From Cryptomeria japonica (lineage: Eukaryota > Streptophyta > Pinopsida > Cupressales > Cupressaceae): 64,000 nt of DNA. The DNA lies in NCBI RefSeq assembly GCF_030272615.1, contig NC_081406.1:461308072-461372071 (forward strand), written 5' to 3'. Below, piece by piece: positions 28,735 through 38,773 of the stretch. The notes under the pieces were generated by a model. That model was not told the origin of the DNA, ran no database searches, and saw only the letters and a program-made list of their open reading frames with translations. The translations under genes were made by a program, and so were the position numbers. Each line of letters opens with the position of its first letter. The stretch's first letter is position 1.

Positions 28735-29410
28735 GGATGGTGGAGATAGAGGCAGATGACAAAGGTGAGGTGTAGTAGCAGAGAGGAGGGTATTTTAGAG
28801 GAGAGATGGAGAGAGGAGAGACATGCACATGTAGTCAAAGGTAGAGGTGGGTTGCCATTACAGGTTCCGACAATGCAAGTTCCCAGACAAGGATAGAGAA
28901 AGGGATAAAGTGAGGAGAGAGGAGAGGAGGAGGATGAGCTACTATCCTCGAGAAAGATCTACCAGGGACAGGAAAATGAGATTTAGGATCTAGAGAGGGA
29001 TGTGGTTAGGCTTAGGAGTCAGCTGAGGGACACTGAGCAAGAGACGGATCAGGCTATTCAATGCTACATGAAGGATGAGGAGGCATTGAGGGTAGGTAGG
29101 TGAGCAGTAGAGGACATTAGGGCTGGATATTCCTATGTTCTACGAGCAGGGGAGGAGATAGCCTACTGGAGAGACTTGTACTATGGGGTTGTGCCTCTTG
29201 ATCAGTAGACTAGGAGCTTTCAGATACCATCGTAGGCTACAACAACCACTGGAGGGAGAGATAGGAGTCATGCATCTAATGGTAGGGTCATGGGTCCTCC
29301 ACCACCAATAGATAGAGGGGGAAGGAGAGATGATTCTAGAGTGGGGACTTCCAGGGCTCAAACTCCGTCAAGGTCGGTTGGCTCTGAGGGAGGGAGTTCA
29401 TCATAGCCTT
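28735..29410 (+). pseudogene. Inverted copy of the antisense-ORF C-terminal region
   Basis: Collinear, by eye over 80% identical, with the reverse complement of about 30890-31360. Shared blocks include gaggaggatgagctac, gggatctag-type runs, gaggcattgagggtaggtag and cctatgttctacgagca. It encodes a Glu/Arg-rich coiled coil, then AYWRDLYYGVVPLDQ and a Ser/Gly/Pro-rich tail, with many stops. It reads in the same direction as gag-pol, whereas the antisense gene of D reads the other way. It therefore forms an inverted repeat with that gene and occupies the place where pol should be. Confidence 0.78.
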
Positions 29411-30861
29411 AGATGGCTCCCAAAGTATTAGTTTTTTGTATCATTTTTGTATGATGATGCAGACTCTTTTGAGTGATTGAAGCTATATGATTTTGACATC
29501 ATTGTATCATGAAACTTATGCTTTTTGAGATATTAATATAAGATGATTCATCCTTGCAGCAACTAGATGTATATGTACCTCTGTGATGTTGCTTCTATGT
29601 GATGTATGTTTCTATGTGTTAATGCAATTTATGACTCTATGATGTATGGATTCTTATGAGATACATGTATCTATGATGTTTACGATAGGAATGCAGTAAT
29701 ATATACATGATGAAATTCAATATTTTTACATTCTTTTATGTTTTATATGTTATGCAAATGTGAATGTATGAAATACAAATGAATATGATAATGCAAATAA
29801 CTATTTACATGATGAGAATGAAAAATGTGCTAACATGTGTTGTGTTATTATTCTGGCATTTTATGTTGTATATGAGAATGCAGATACTAACTAATGATAT
29901 ATGCAATATGCAATGCGATTATGATATATATATGTATGTATGAAAAGCTAATATGTGGTAATCCAGTTGCAATCTACATGAAATGAAGATATTTTTGGCG
30001 TGTCATTATACTTAGTCATGTGATAGTAGGCTACACGGAGTCAGGAAGGATGATGGAGGTCAATCAGGAAAGGGGGATGGAAGATAGAAGATATGGAAGT
30101 GAAAGAGCTTCTTGTGCTTTATCATCATTGAGCTTTATTATGGCAAATAGGTTATGGCAATCGAGGCATAGGTTCGACCTAGAAAGTCATTGTACCAATT
30201 TGCATGGAGATCAGACAGTCACAAACAAGGAATGTCCTAGTTTATATTATACTTAGAGTGTCCTAATATCCTTGGACAAGTCATAACATTACTAAGAGAC
30301 AATCCAGAAACAACAAAACAATAGGTGAACATATCCTATCCTCTCCTTTCTAGTCAAAGACATCCTAGAGATAGAATCTTTGGTTAGAGACATCCACAAA
30401 AAGCCAAAAGACATGTCACCAAAAGATAAAATCAAAAGAAAACCAAGACTCGACACCAACATCCATTGTAGTCCTCAAGCTTAGTGTCTTGTCACTTGCA
30501 TAAGTCTATTTAATTTTAGTCATAATGTTTACTTTCAAAAAAAGGATAGATAGAACTGAACCATAATGTTGTTTGAGTCTACTGAAAGATTTTATTTGTT
30601 GAAGCCCATTGTTGTTGTTTACATCTCATCTAAAACTGACTTAATCCATAAAATTGATACTTTATTATGGAGAAGATGAAACTTTATTGTTGATCTTTGA
30701 TGTAAGTGTTGCTTTATTCTGGATTGTGAGTAGATACACTGAAGAAAATTGGGAGAAACTGTACTCCTTGAAATGTGTGATGCTCTTAGTTCCACACCCA
30801 TCACTAGACTTAGGATTTAGGAGCTAATTTATAATGGATGAAAAGGGGTGAAAAGGAAGGA
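29411..30861. other. Spacer of the inverted repeat, no gene recognised
   Basis: Starts as a 3' UTR-like, TATG-rich stretch after the antisense-ORF copy (29410-29960). It contains one unrecognised 78-codon frame (30020-30256) and no RT, RNase H or integrase motif. It may hold a breakpoint of the inversion and some foreign DNA. Confidence 0.4.
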
Positions 30862-32140
30862 TTATACAAATAAATAAATATTTTTTAAATCATAGGCTAT
30901 GTCCTCCCATGCTCGTAGAACATAGGCATATCCGACCCCAGTATCCTCTATTTCCCACCTACCTACCCTCAATGCCTCCTCAGCCTCCATGTAGCACTTG
31001 ATAGCCAAATCACTCCCTTGCTCAGGGTCCCACAGTTGTATCCTGAGCCTTGCCACATCCCTCTCTAGATCCCGAATCTCATTTTCTTGTCCCTGGCAGA
31101 TCTCTCTCAGGGATAGTAGCTCATCCTCCTCCTCTCCTCCCTCCTCACCTTTTCCCTATGGTTGTCCCTATCCTTGTCCCTATCCTGGAACCTATGTTGT
31201 TGGCACCTGGAAAGGTAGTACACCTCTACCTATGACTACATGTGCCTATCTCTCCTCTCCTCCATCTATCATCCGAACTACCCTCCTCTCTCCTATTGCA
31301 CCTTGCCTCCATCATCTGCCTCTACTTTTACCATCCTCGCTATCATCTCCACCATCCCCACCATCACCCTCTATTAGCTCTCCTAGATTTGTCAGCCATT
31401 GAAATGGATGATCTGCCTAATATGCGTTGTACTTGACATCCATCCCTGCATCCTCCACATCTGCCAAAATAACCCAAGGCATGGGAACATCTTGCATTTG
31501 TGGCACTACCTGATCATAAGACAAGAATGGACCTAAATGTGGCTGATCTCTCACTGTCCGTGCATACATCCCTGAGCCATGTGGCATCCAATGTCTCCTA
31601 TTGAACTGCCTGCATACTCTGTCTATCAATTGTCACTCAATGATATATGGTGTCCTCCCGATTAGATGCCTAATCCTAAACACATATGGCAGATCGACTA
31701 CATCATCCTCCCACTCCTTATAATCTCGGTAAGGCCTCCATACTACACTGTCTATCTCATCGATCACTTGGCACCAATACTCTAGCATCCCAATATGTGG
31801 CTAGGAAGTAATCATATCATAAAAATGTACATAACTGTGCCCATGTCCCCTGCCTCTAAAGTGTATCGTTCATGTAACCAGAAGATGCTCATATGCCCAT
31901 ACTTGCAATAATGTTACTCCACACCCCAATCCTACTGATCCGTGATACACAAACTGATGCAGCTTATAACACAAGTGTGACAGTAGACATGACCCCCATG
32001 CAGAACTGGTGTGCTAAGACACCAATGTCTCCAGAGTTCTCCCCCATCCCACAACCAACCCTCATGTCGGCCCTATCCATATAGAAAAACCCACCGATAA
32101 CTCTTGCGAGCACCACCGGTAGAGCCAATCCTATAGCTAT
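30862..32140 (-). pseudogene. Plant Mobile Domain antisense gene of element D, C-terminal part
   Basis: Minus-strand continuation of 39944-40368 after removal of element B. It reads IGLALPVVLARVIGGFFYMD, MRVGCGMGENSGDIGVLAHQ, then FNRRHWMPHGSGMYARTVRD, PHLGPFLSYDQVVPQMQDVP and ADVEDAGMDVKYNAY. A Gly/Asp- and Glu/Arg-rich linker and the coiled coil LRIQLWDPEQGSDLAIKCYM follow. The first part matches the Plant Mobile Domain type (MAIN/MAIL-like, aminotransferase-like plant mobile domain) found in plant genes and in extra ORFs of some gypsy elements. Many stops make it dead. The end near 30890 diverges from the inverted copy after AYD, so the true C-terminus is lost here. The function of transposon-borne copies is not known. 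Confidence 0.72.
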
Positions 32141-33250
32141 TGTTGGCATTTTTTATGTTTATGTTGTGATTTTCATTGATGGACACACACTTGTATTGAG
32201 ATCCCCTTTGTATGTATGAGCTAGAGCTCAACCGGTATTTGTTCCAACTGGTATGTTGTATTCTAGTCTTTAGACAAATGATTTAGCAGAATGTGTTTCC
32301 CGATCTGAAGCGGCATGACGACCCCAAGTGGTTCATAGATCTCAACCGGTACAAGGGAGAAAAGCGGCACAACACATTCTTACCAGTCTTCATTTTTGTC
32401 AAACCAGCAACCGGTATTTTGTATGAACCGGTAATACTTTGTGATGAGTTACGAGCCGAAATTTTGTGATGAGTTGCCAACCCACCGACTGATTGATAGT
32501 GCCGACACACTGACGGTGCTTTCTGTGTCATGTTACTGAGTATGTCTAGATTCATTTAACCTAGGAAATTGTAATGTATTTCCTATTGGACCGACATGAA
32601 ATCAGATTCCTCTAAAAGGACATCATGTCTAGTGTTTTGAGTTGTTGAAACTATTGCTGAAAGGGTTTATGTTGTGGATAGGGTTTAAGGTGGTTGTTGA
32701 GTTGTTGTAAGAGCGATCTTATCTGAGAAGATTGATTTGTAAACAAAAAGAGATAGAGAAGACTGAAGTAATGCTGGAGTGCATTAGCAGTGAACTATAC
32801 TGGATCTAATCAAGCAGTTTGTGCTATAAGATAGATCAAACACTTGTTAATTACTCACATCTTTGACAAGTCTGTAGCCCTTAACCAGGTAGGCCTCAAA
32901 GTCTTTGTAAAATCCTCTAACAAGGTGGCTCACTTCTATGAATCTAAAATCCTCTAACAAGGTAGTCCTTAATCGGACTTATCTCCTAACAGATATTGAG
33001 ATTCCTAACAGGATCTGTTCTGGTGAAGAACATTGTAAGACCTTAACTGGTCTGGTTTCTGTTCTGCAAATAGTGACTTGTGAGTTCCATCTCACCGTGG
33101 TTTTTCCCAATCGGGTCTCCATGTCAAATATCTTGTGTTATGGTTGTATTGCTTTTGTGGGTGAATGCTTTATTCGCATTTTGGTTTGCATGTGTGATAA
33201 CCGGTCTATCTGTTAGACTGTTTTACCACCCCCCCTCTTAGTATTCATCA
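32141..33250 (+). repeat. 5' LTR of element B
   Basis: 1,110 bp, TGTTGGCATT...TATTCATCA. It carries several ACCGGT palindromes and the C-tract end motif (about 33229-33235). Compared with the 3' LTR it lacks about 58 bp immediately before the C-tract. Confidence 0.93.
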
Positions 33251-33251
33251 A

Positions 33252-33264
33252 TTGGTATCAAAGC
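33252..33264 (+). other. Primer-binding site of element B
   Basis: TTGGTATCAAAGC one base after the LTR matches the initiator-Met tRNA type site (TGGTATCAGAGC) with one change. Confidence 0.88.
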
Positions 33265-33300
33265 CAACCTTTCTATAAGTTTAACCACTTGGAAAGAGAT

Positions 33301-34577
33301 ATGGGGGGATACACATTAAGGGAACTTACTCAACGGCTCACTAAGTCTGAGCAAGCCTATGATGATCTTATGGTCAAATACAAGGCATCTCAAGCAAAAA
33401 GGAGAGAACATGCAGAAAAGCTGATGGAGCTATTTGAAAGTAGTTTTGAAGATGAAGCTAATATGGAAGCCATGATTGCAGAAGTGAATAAGTTGAATGA
33501 TTCAAACTCCAATCTGAGAAAGGAGTTGGAAGGATTGACTATCCAGTTTAGTCAAGAGCTAGAAAACCGTAAGAAAGCTGAAGATCGAGTAAAGGATAGA
33601 GATCATGAGATCTCCAAGTTGAAACAAGAGATTAGTGCACTGACTGCTCGCCTTCATGAGAGCAGGATGAAAAGGAAGACATACAAGGTGAACTAAACAT
33701 AGCCGTCTCTAAAAATGCAAGCCTAATGGAGACAAATACTGCTATTTCCAAAGAACTCTCTGAGTCAAAGGAAATACTTGCTAAGTTTGGCAAAAGTACT
33801 GTCAAGCTAGAGAAAAAGCTTGAGTCATCTAGACCGGCAAAGAATACCAATGGTCTTGGTTTCTCTAGACATTAGGAAGGAGAATCCTCAGGAACAAATG
33901 CTGAAGCATCAAAGAAGCAACCGACACTCAAAGGAAAAGGTAAGCAAAAATTCAAATCTGTTTTCTTTAACTGTCTTAAAGAAGGACACACTACCAATGT
34001 ATGTAGGAGCGAAGCCTACAATAATTTTCCATATTTTATCAACAATGTACCTAGATTCAATAAGTTCAATGGTCATTGTTATGCATGCAACAAGTTTGGG
34101 CATAGAGCATCTGAATGCAGGTTTATCATGAACAATACCGGAAGATATCCTTAGAGGACCCAAGGAGCTGGTCCAGAATCTTTTGTAAACCGAAACCCTA
34201 ACCGGTTCAATGCCTACAATTATCAGTCAAGCAACAATGGTTATCAACCAGTAACTGGATGGAGAGAAAATTGTTGGATTTGTCATGGACATGGACACAC
34301 TGCGGCTACATGCAGAAGGAAGAATGGAAATATGAACAATGGACCTTGGAGAGAACCTGGATTGGTTTACTATCACTGCAACAAACCAGGTCACATTGCA
34401 AGATTTTGCAAAAGCAGAAAGAGTATATTTGATGATATACCGGTCACTCAGAAAGGAGAAGTTGATGTTGAAAAAGTTCAAGCGGACATGAACAAAACCT
34501 GGAGGAAGAAACCAACAATGTTGGAAGAGGAACTGGTTTCTGCACCTAGTGTGGAAATATCAGAACCGGTAAACTAA
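33301..34577 (+). pseudogene. Element B gag, C-terminal half with four zinc-knuckle positions
   Basis: The first ATG is at 33301. The first 120 residues form a coiled coil (LTQRLTKSEQAYDDLMVKYK ... HEISKLKQEISALTARLHES). A single frameshift near 33665 joins it to the rest of the protein. There are four knuckles of the CX2CX4HX4C type. The second (34077-34118, CYACNKFGHRASEC) and third (34272-34313, CWICHGHGHTAATC) are intact. The first (near 33968) and fourth (near 34373) have lost their first cysteine, to Phe and Tyr. In-frame TAG codons lie at 33873 and 34153. The N-terminal gag domain seen in A and C is absent: the frame starts only some 40 bases after the primer-binding site. The product would bind RNA and pack it. 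Confidence 0.85.
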
Positions 34578-35023
34578 GCTCCAAAGAAGCTTAGGGGGAG
34601 CAAATGGCGAAATGATTGTGAACCCCCGATTACATCGATAAAAGACCTTAACCAGTATGTGATACATGTCGCTTGGCAGAAGACCAGAAACGGTAAAGGA
34701 GGCAAATTAGGGTTTTTTCCCTAATAGAGGAGCATTAATGGCAGTAGGTGAGAGACATGTATAAAAGAATATTTCAAATCATTTCTCATTATCTATTTTC
34801 GAGCGAAGAAAAGTTTTCAAGTGCAGAGCGAAGAAAAGGCGATTTGAGCTAAGATTTCAAGAAATTGATAAATCTTGAAGGAGATTCAAATCCAATTTGC
34901 AAGCGGTCGTGGAGAACACAAAGCGGTGATTCGGCAACCGATGGAGAGTGGAGTGAAGAAGAATCAGGAAGCCCTAAATTCATGTTGTAAAGGTATTTTT
35001 CATGTTCTTGAAAATACTCAACA
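34578..35023 (+). promoter_or_regulatory. Possible internal promoter and leader for the long ORF of element B
   Basis: Lies between gag and the long ORF. It starts with a purine tract (cttagggggagcaaatgg, near 34590). TATAAAAG is at 34760-34767, and about 25-30 bases on is a pyrimidine-rich TTCTCATT start-like site. A leader of about 230 bases leads to AACAATGGC at 35021-35029, the plant start consensus. This looks like a self-contained Pol II promoter and 5' leader, but only sequence shape supports it. Confidence 0.5.
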
Positions 35024-38000
35024 ATGGCTTCTGCATCTCATACCAGTTCTAGTACATCCATTGAGTCGGAAAGTTTTATTCAGAGGAAGTCAAAATATAA
35101 TGCCTTATCACAAGTTCCGGCTAGAGTCATAGTTGAAGAAGGAATTTCTGATTATATTGATTGCAAAATAGAAGACCTAGGGTCTTTAGCTATTCACACC
35201 CAGTTAGGTTTATTTTGCGGCAAGGACAAAAAGATCAGACCGAAGTTTAGTATCCTAGAGAAGAAGAAACTCCATAATGTTTTATACTTTCTAGAAGATT
35301 TTATAGAGGATCACATCAGGATCATTTTGAGCAGAGTCCACAGTGACAAGATGTACCTAGAGAGGACGCATGATATCACGCCTCAAGCAATTCATGCAGT
35401 CACTGGTTTTTGCAACATAGGGGAAGTGCTAGCCCTAAGAATGGTAAGCAAAACTGAAATGGCCAAGCTCATCGGTTCAACAAGTGACTCACGGGGTATG
35501 ACAATTAATCCTATCAAGGATGATCTGGTGAAATACGCCTACATGTTGATAGGCTACAAAACGTTTTCAGCCAATGGGATTAATTATGTATCTGCTGCAG
35601 CGGTAAATGCCACTTACCAGATAATTAAAGAGGATGCATCTTTTGACTTATGCACTGGTATGCAGAGGCAACTCCTATTGAATCTAAAGGTGATCAAACA
35701 GGACAATGCACTGAGGTTTAAGTTTGGACAACTACTGATAGGGTTGTTCTTCTATTTCCAAGGCTACTTTCCTGGAGTAGGAGATGTTTAGTGGTCTCCT
35801 GACCAACCGATAACCAAGCAGATCAAGGAAAGCATACAAGCCATTGGAACCGGTTACCCTAAAGTACTGAACAAATATTTTGATGAGTTCAGAAGAAAGA
35901 TGAGTCAAATGGTAAGGATATCAGGTGATATAGTTAAGGACTATGAAGATGACATCTATTTCACCATTCAGGTGGACAAATGTTTAATGGAGGCTATTGA
36001 GCCTAGAATGGAGGAAGTAGAGCCAATGGGCTATGAAGTTATGTATGATATGCTCGAAGGGTATGCCTCAACCCTTATTGCCTCGCCTCTTGATCCAAAG
36101 GCTAAAAGGACCAGAACCTACTTGGAGAGGATTGCACCGGCTGAAGAACCATCGGTTAAGAAAGGAAAAGAACCAGCAACAAATAAAGACAAAGCAGTGC
36201 CTGTAGCATCGGCACTAGCTACCACTGCAACTCCAAGAGTGACCAAGTAGTCACCGACAAAGAAGAAACTAAAGGAGACAACGGCAAAAGTCTTTGAAAG
36301 AAAAAGGAAGACGAAGACAAATTAACTAAACTCTGAAGAGACCGAGTCTGATGAAAAGCCAAAGAAGGCCAGACAGACAAAGAAAATGAAGAAGAATGAA
36401 CTGGCAGCATCTGCACCGGTAAATATTGACATCTCCTCATACAAACCTTTGACACATTTTCAAAGGATAGTTAAGAATATTAGGAGAAAGTTGCTTCATG
36501 ATCTAGTAGATTATTATGATGATTTTAGTGATGAGGAAAAGGAAGAAGTATTACAGGAAATCATCATTTATTTATAAAAAAATGACTAGTCGCCATCGGA
36601 GATTAAATCTCAGACATCGGATTGTTTATTTAAGGCATTAGATAATAAATGGTGCATTTCCATTGAAAAGGAACAGGAGATTAGGGAGAAAGTCTTTGCA
36701 CAGTACTTTCCCGACCTCTCAAATTCAGAATTGTTTGATGTGTTGGACCAAAATAAAGGTCTCTTCTTCACAAGGAGAAGAAGACTCTGGTTGTTGGAGG
36801 GGAGAATTGATGATGTTGAAAAAGATACTCATCAGCATATGGATTATGCTATCAACTCTCACAAAGCAAAAATGGCCAACCTCCAAGCAGAAAAAGAACC
36901 AGTTGTTTCCAAACTAGATGAAGTCTTTGATGAGGAAGGAAACTTGGTTGAAGAACCAATTGACACTATTGATGATGATGCCCTGGATGTAGATGATGTC
37001 ACTCAGGACATACCTTCTGAGGGAATAGAACAGGGGCAACAAACCAAACAAGGTGGTGAGCAAGCTAAGGACAAAAAGGAAGCGGCTCAAGAACAGGAAG
37101 AGAAGAAGAAGAGGGATGAAGATGAGAAAAAGAGAAAAGAGGAAGAGAAGAGAAAAGAGGAAGAGGAGAAATGAAAAGATGAAGAAGAGAAGAAGCAAGA
37201 AGAGGAAAGGAAGAAGAAAGAAGAAGAGGATAAGGAAGAGAAGAGCAAGAAAGAAGAGGAAGAAAAGAAGAAGAAGGAAGAGGAAGAAAAGAAGAAGAAG
37301 GAAGAGGAAGAGAATAAGGAAGAGGAAGAAAAGAAGAAGGAAGAGGAAGAAAAGACGAAGAAGGAAGAGGAAGAGAAGAAAAAGATGGAAGAAGAAGAAA
37401 AGAAGAAGGAAGAAAATGAGAAAGAAGAGGAAAAGAGGAAAGAAGAAGACAAGGAACAAAAGAAAGAAGTAGAGAAAAGGAAGAAGGTTGAAGCAGACAA
37501 GGAAGCAAAAGCAATGGAGAGCACTCAGATGGAGACTCCGAAGGAAACTGGGAGTCAAGCCAAACCAGCTGATATCTCTAGTCTTATCGATCTCCAATCT
37601 GCAAGTGAGTCAGAGCTTATGCAAAGCATCAAGGTTGCTCAAGAGCACCTTGAGATCATTCGCAGGAAAAAGGAATAGGACATAATTCAGGTGGCTATAG
37701 ACACCCTTACCGGTTTAATCCCCAATACCAATCTTCTTGACACTGAATCATCACTAGCACAAATCAAACTACTATGTACTGTAGTGGATGATCAAGTGCA
37801 GAGCCTAGATGAAGCAGCTGAAGTAAATGTCAAGAAAGAGCATCAAAAGGCTCTTAACATTGCTTTGGTGAAAAAGATGAATGAGCTTAGGACTAAACTG
37901 CTGAAAGACCAAAAGGACATAAGGAATGCCTTGGATGAGGGAAACTTGCTACTAAGCAAAATCTGTCAACCTCATCTGTTCTGCGACGATGTGCTAGCTA

Positions 38001-38395
38001 AGAAGCAATAGCTTCAAATGGACTTACAATCCTACTTGGGCACATTTAAGACACCTTATGATTCCTTTCCAACATATGGGCAAACCATTTATCGGTTCTA
38101 GATCCAGTCAGCCAAAATAGAGCAAGAGATCAGTACACGATCTAAAGATTTGCAGGAGCTACAACTGGTTTTACTTCCACATCTGCAAATTCTTTAGAAG
38201 TGTTATCTGAACCTGGATGCCTTGATAGTCACGTAGGAGTTGAGCATAGTTGATGCCATGGAGGAACAAGTATACCAAATGCAAACAAAAAAAGAAGTGG
38301 CCACCTCTTTACTTGAGTCTTGGTCTCTATCCATGAAACAATTTTTGTAGGACTATAAATAGGTTTCTAACAAATATTATTCATTGTTGTCATAA
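35024..38395 (+). pseudogene. Element B long extra ORF, about 1,120 codons, 13 in-frame stops
   Basis: One frame runs from ATG at 35024 to TAA at 38393. Open parts (35024-35791, 35900-36250, 36386-36577, 36731-37174, 37385-37678, 37691-38011) are all in the same frame. Stops are TAG at 35789, 36248, 36587, 37676, 38009, 38099, 38195, 38234, 38348 and 38360, TAA at 36323 and 36575, and TGA at 37172. The first 420 residues are globular and mixed (DYIDCKIEDLGSLAIHTQLG, FQGYFPGVGDV). Then come a basic Pro/Ala/Lys linker, a short globular block, an acidic part, a Lys/Glu repeat of about 150 residues (37060-37510) and a helical tail (DISSLIDLQSASESELMQSI). No known enzyme motif is visible. Its place before the 3' LTR is that of the extra, so-called envelope-like ORF of Sireviruses, but I see no clear membrane segment or signal peptide. 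Confidence 0.72.
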
Positions 38396-38458
38396 ACTTT
38401 TTATTTATATCAAATGGAAACAAGGTTGTTCAGCGGTACTTTGTCATTGTTGGCAAAC

Positions 38459-38773
38459 GGGGAGAAGTATCTGTTTTTGGTTTTAAAATTTTGATCTTCT
38501 GATACAAGGGGAGAAGTACTTTATCTATTTTGAAGACAAATAGGGAGAAGCATCTATTTTCAAAATTTTGATATATGTTTTGATATATGCTATATGCTCT
38601 GATGTCTCAATGATTATGCTCTGTATGCAAAATTGCTATACATTGTGTTGATTAAGGGATAGCGTATATGCTTAGGGGGAGCAATTTTATTTATGGCAAG
38701 TTTTTGTTGAAAAACACTTAGATGTCAAAATTTTATTTTCCTAAGTGTTGCCATCAATGCCAAAGGGGGAGAT
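38459..38773 (+). other. Multiple polypurine tracts of element B
   Basis: Purine tracts at about 38459 (cggggagaag), 38508 (aaggggagaag), 38549 (tagggagaag), 38674 (agggggagca) and 38763 (aaagggggagat, adjoining the LTR). Three of them share GGGAGAAG(T/C)A. Several tracts of this kind are a described Sirevirus feature. Confidence 0.8.

Noticed and set aside
30020-30256. 78-codon plus frame in the inverted-repeat spacer
   Set aside because: No motif. Its length is expected by chance in this composition.
36914-37597. Long Leu/Phe/Ser-rich frames on the minus strand opposite the Lys/Glu repeat
   Set aside because: They are shadows of the GAA/AAG-rich repeat, not membrane proteins.
35024-38395. 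TAG read as a sense codon in the long ORF of element B
   Set aside because: The window also shows TAG stops at conserved Trp positions in ordinary copia pol genes, as in A after YTNAD. Methylation decay explains the bias. Nuclear stop recoding is not expected in plants.
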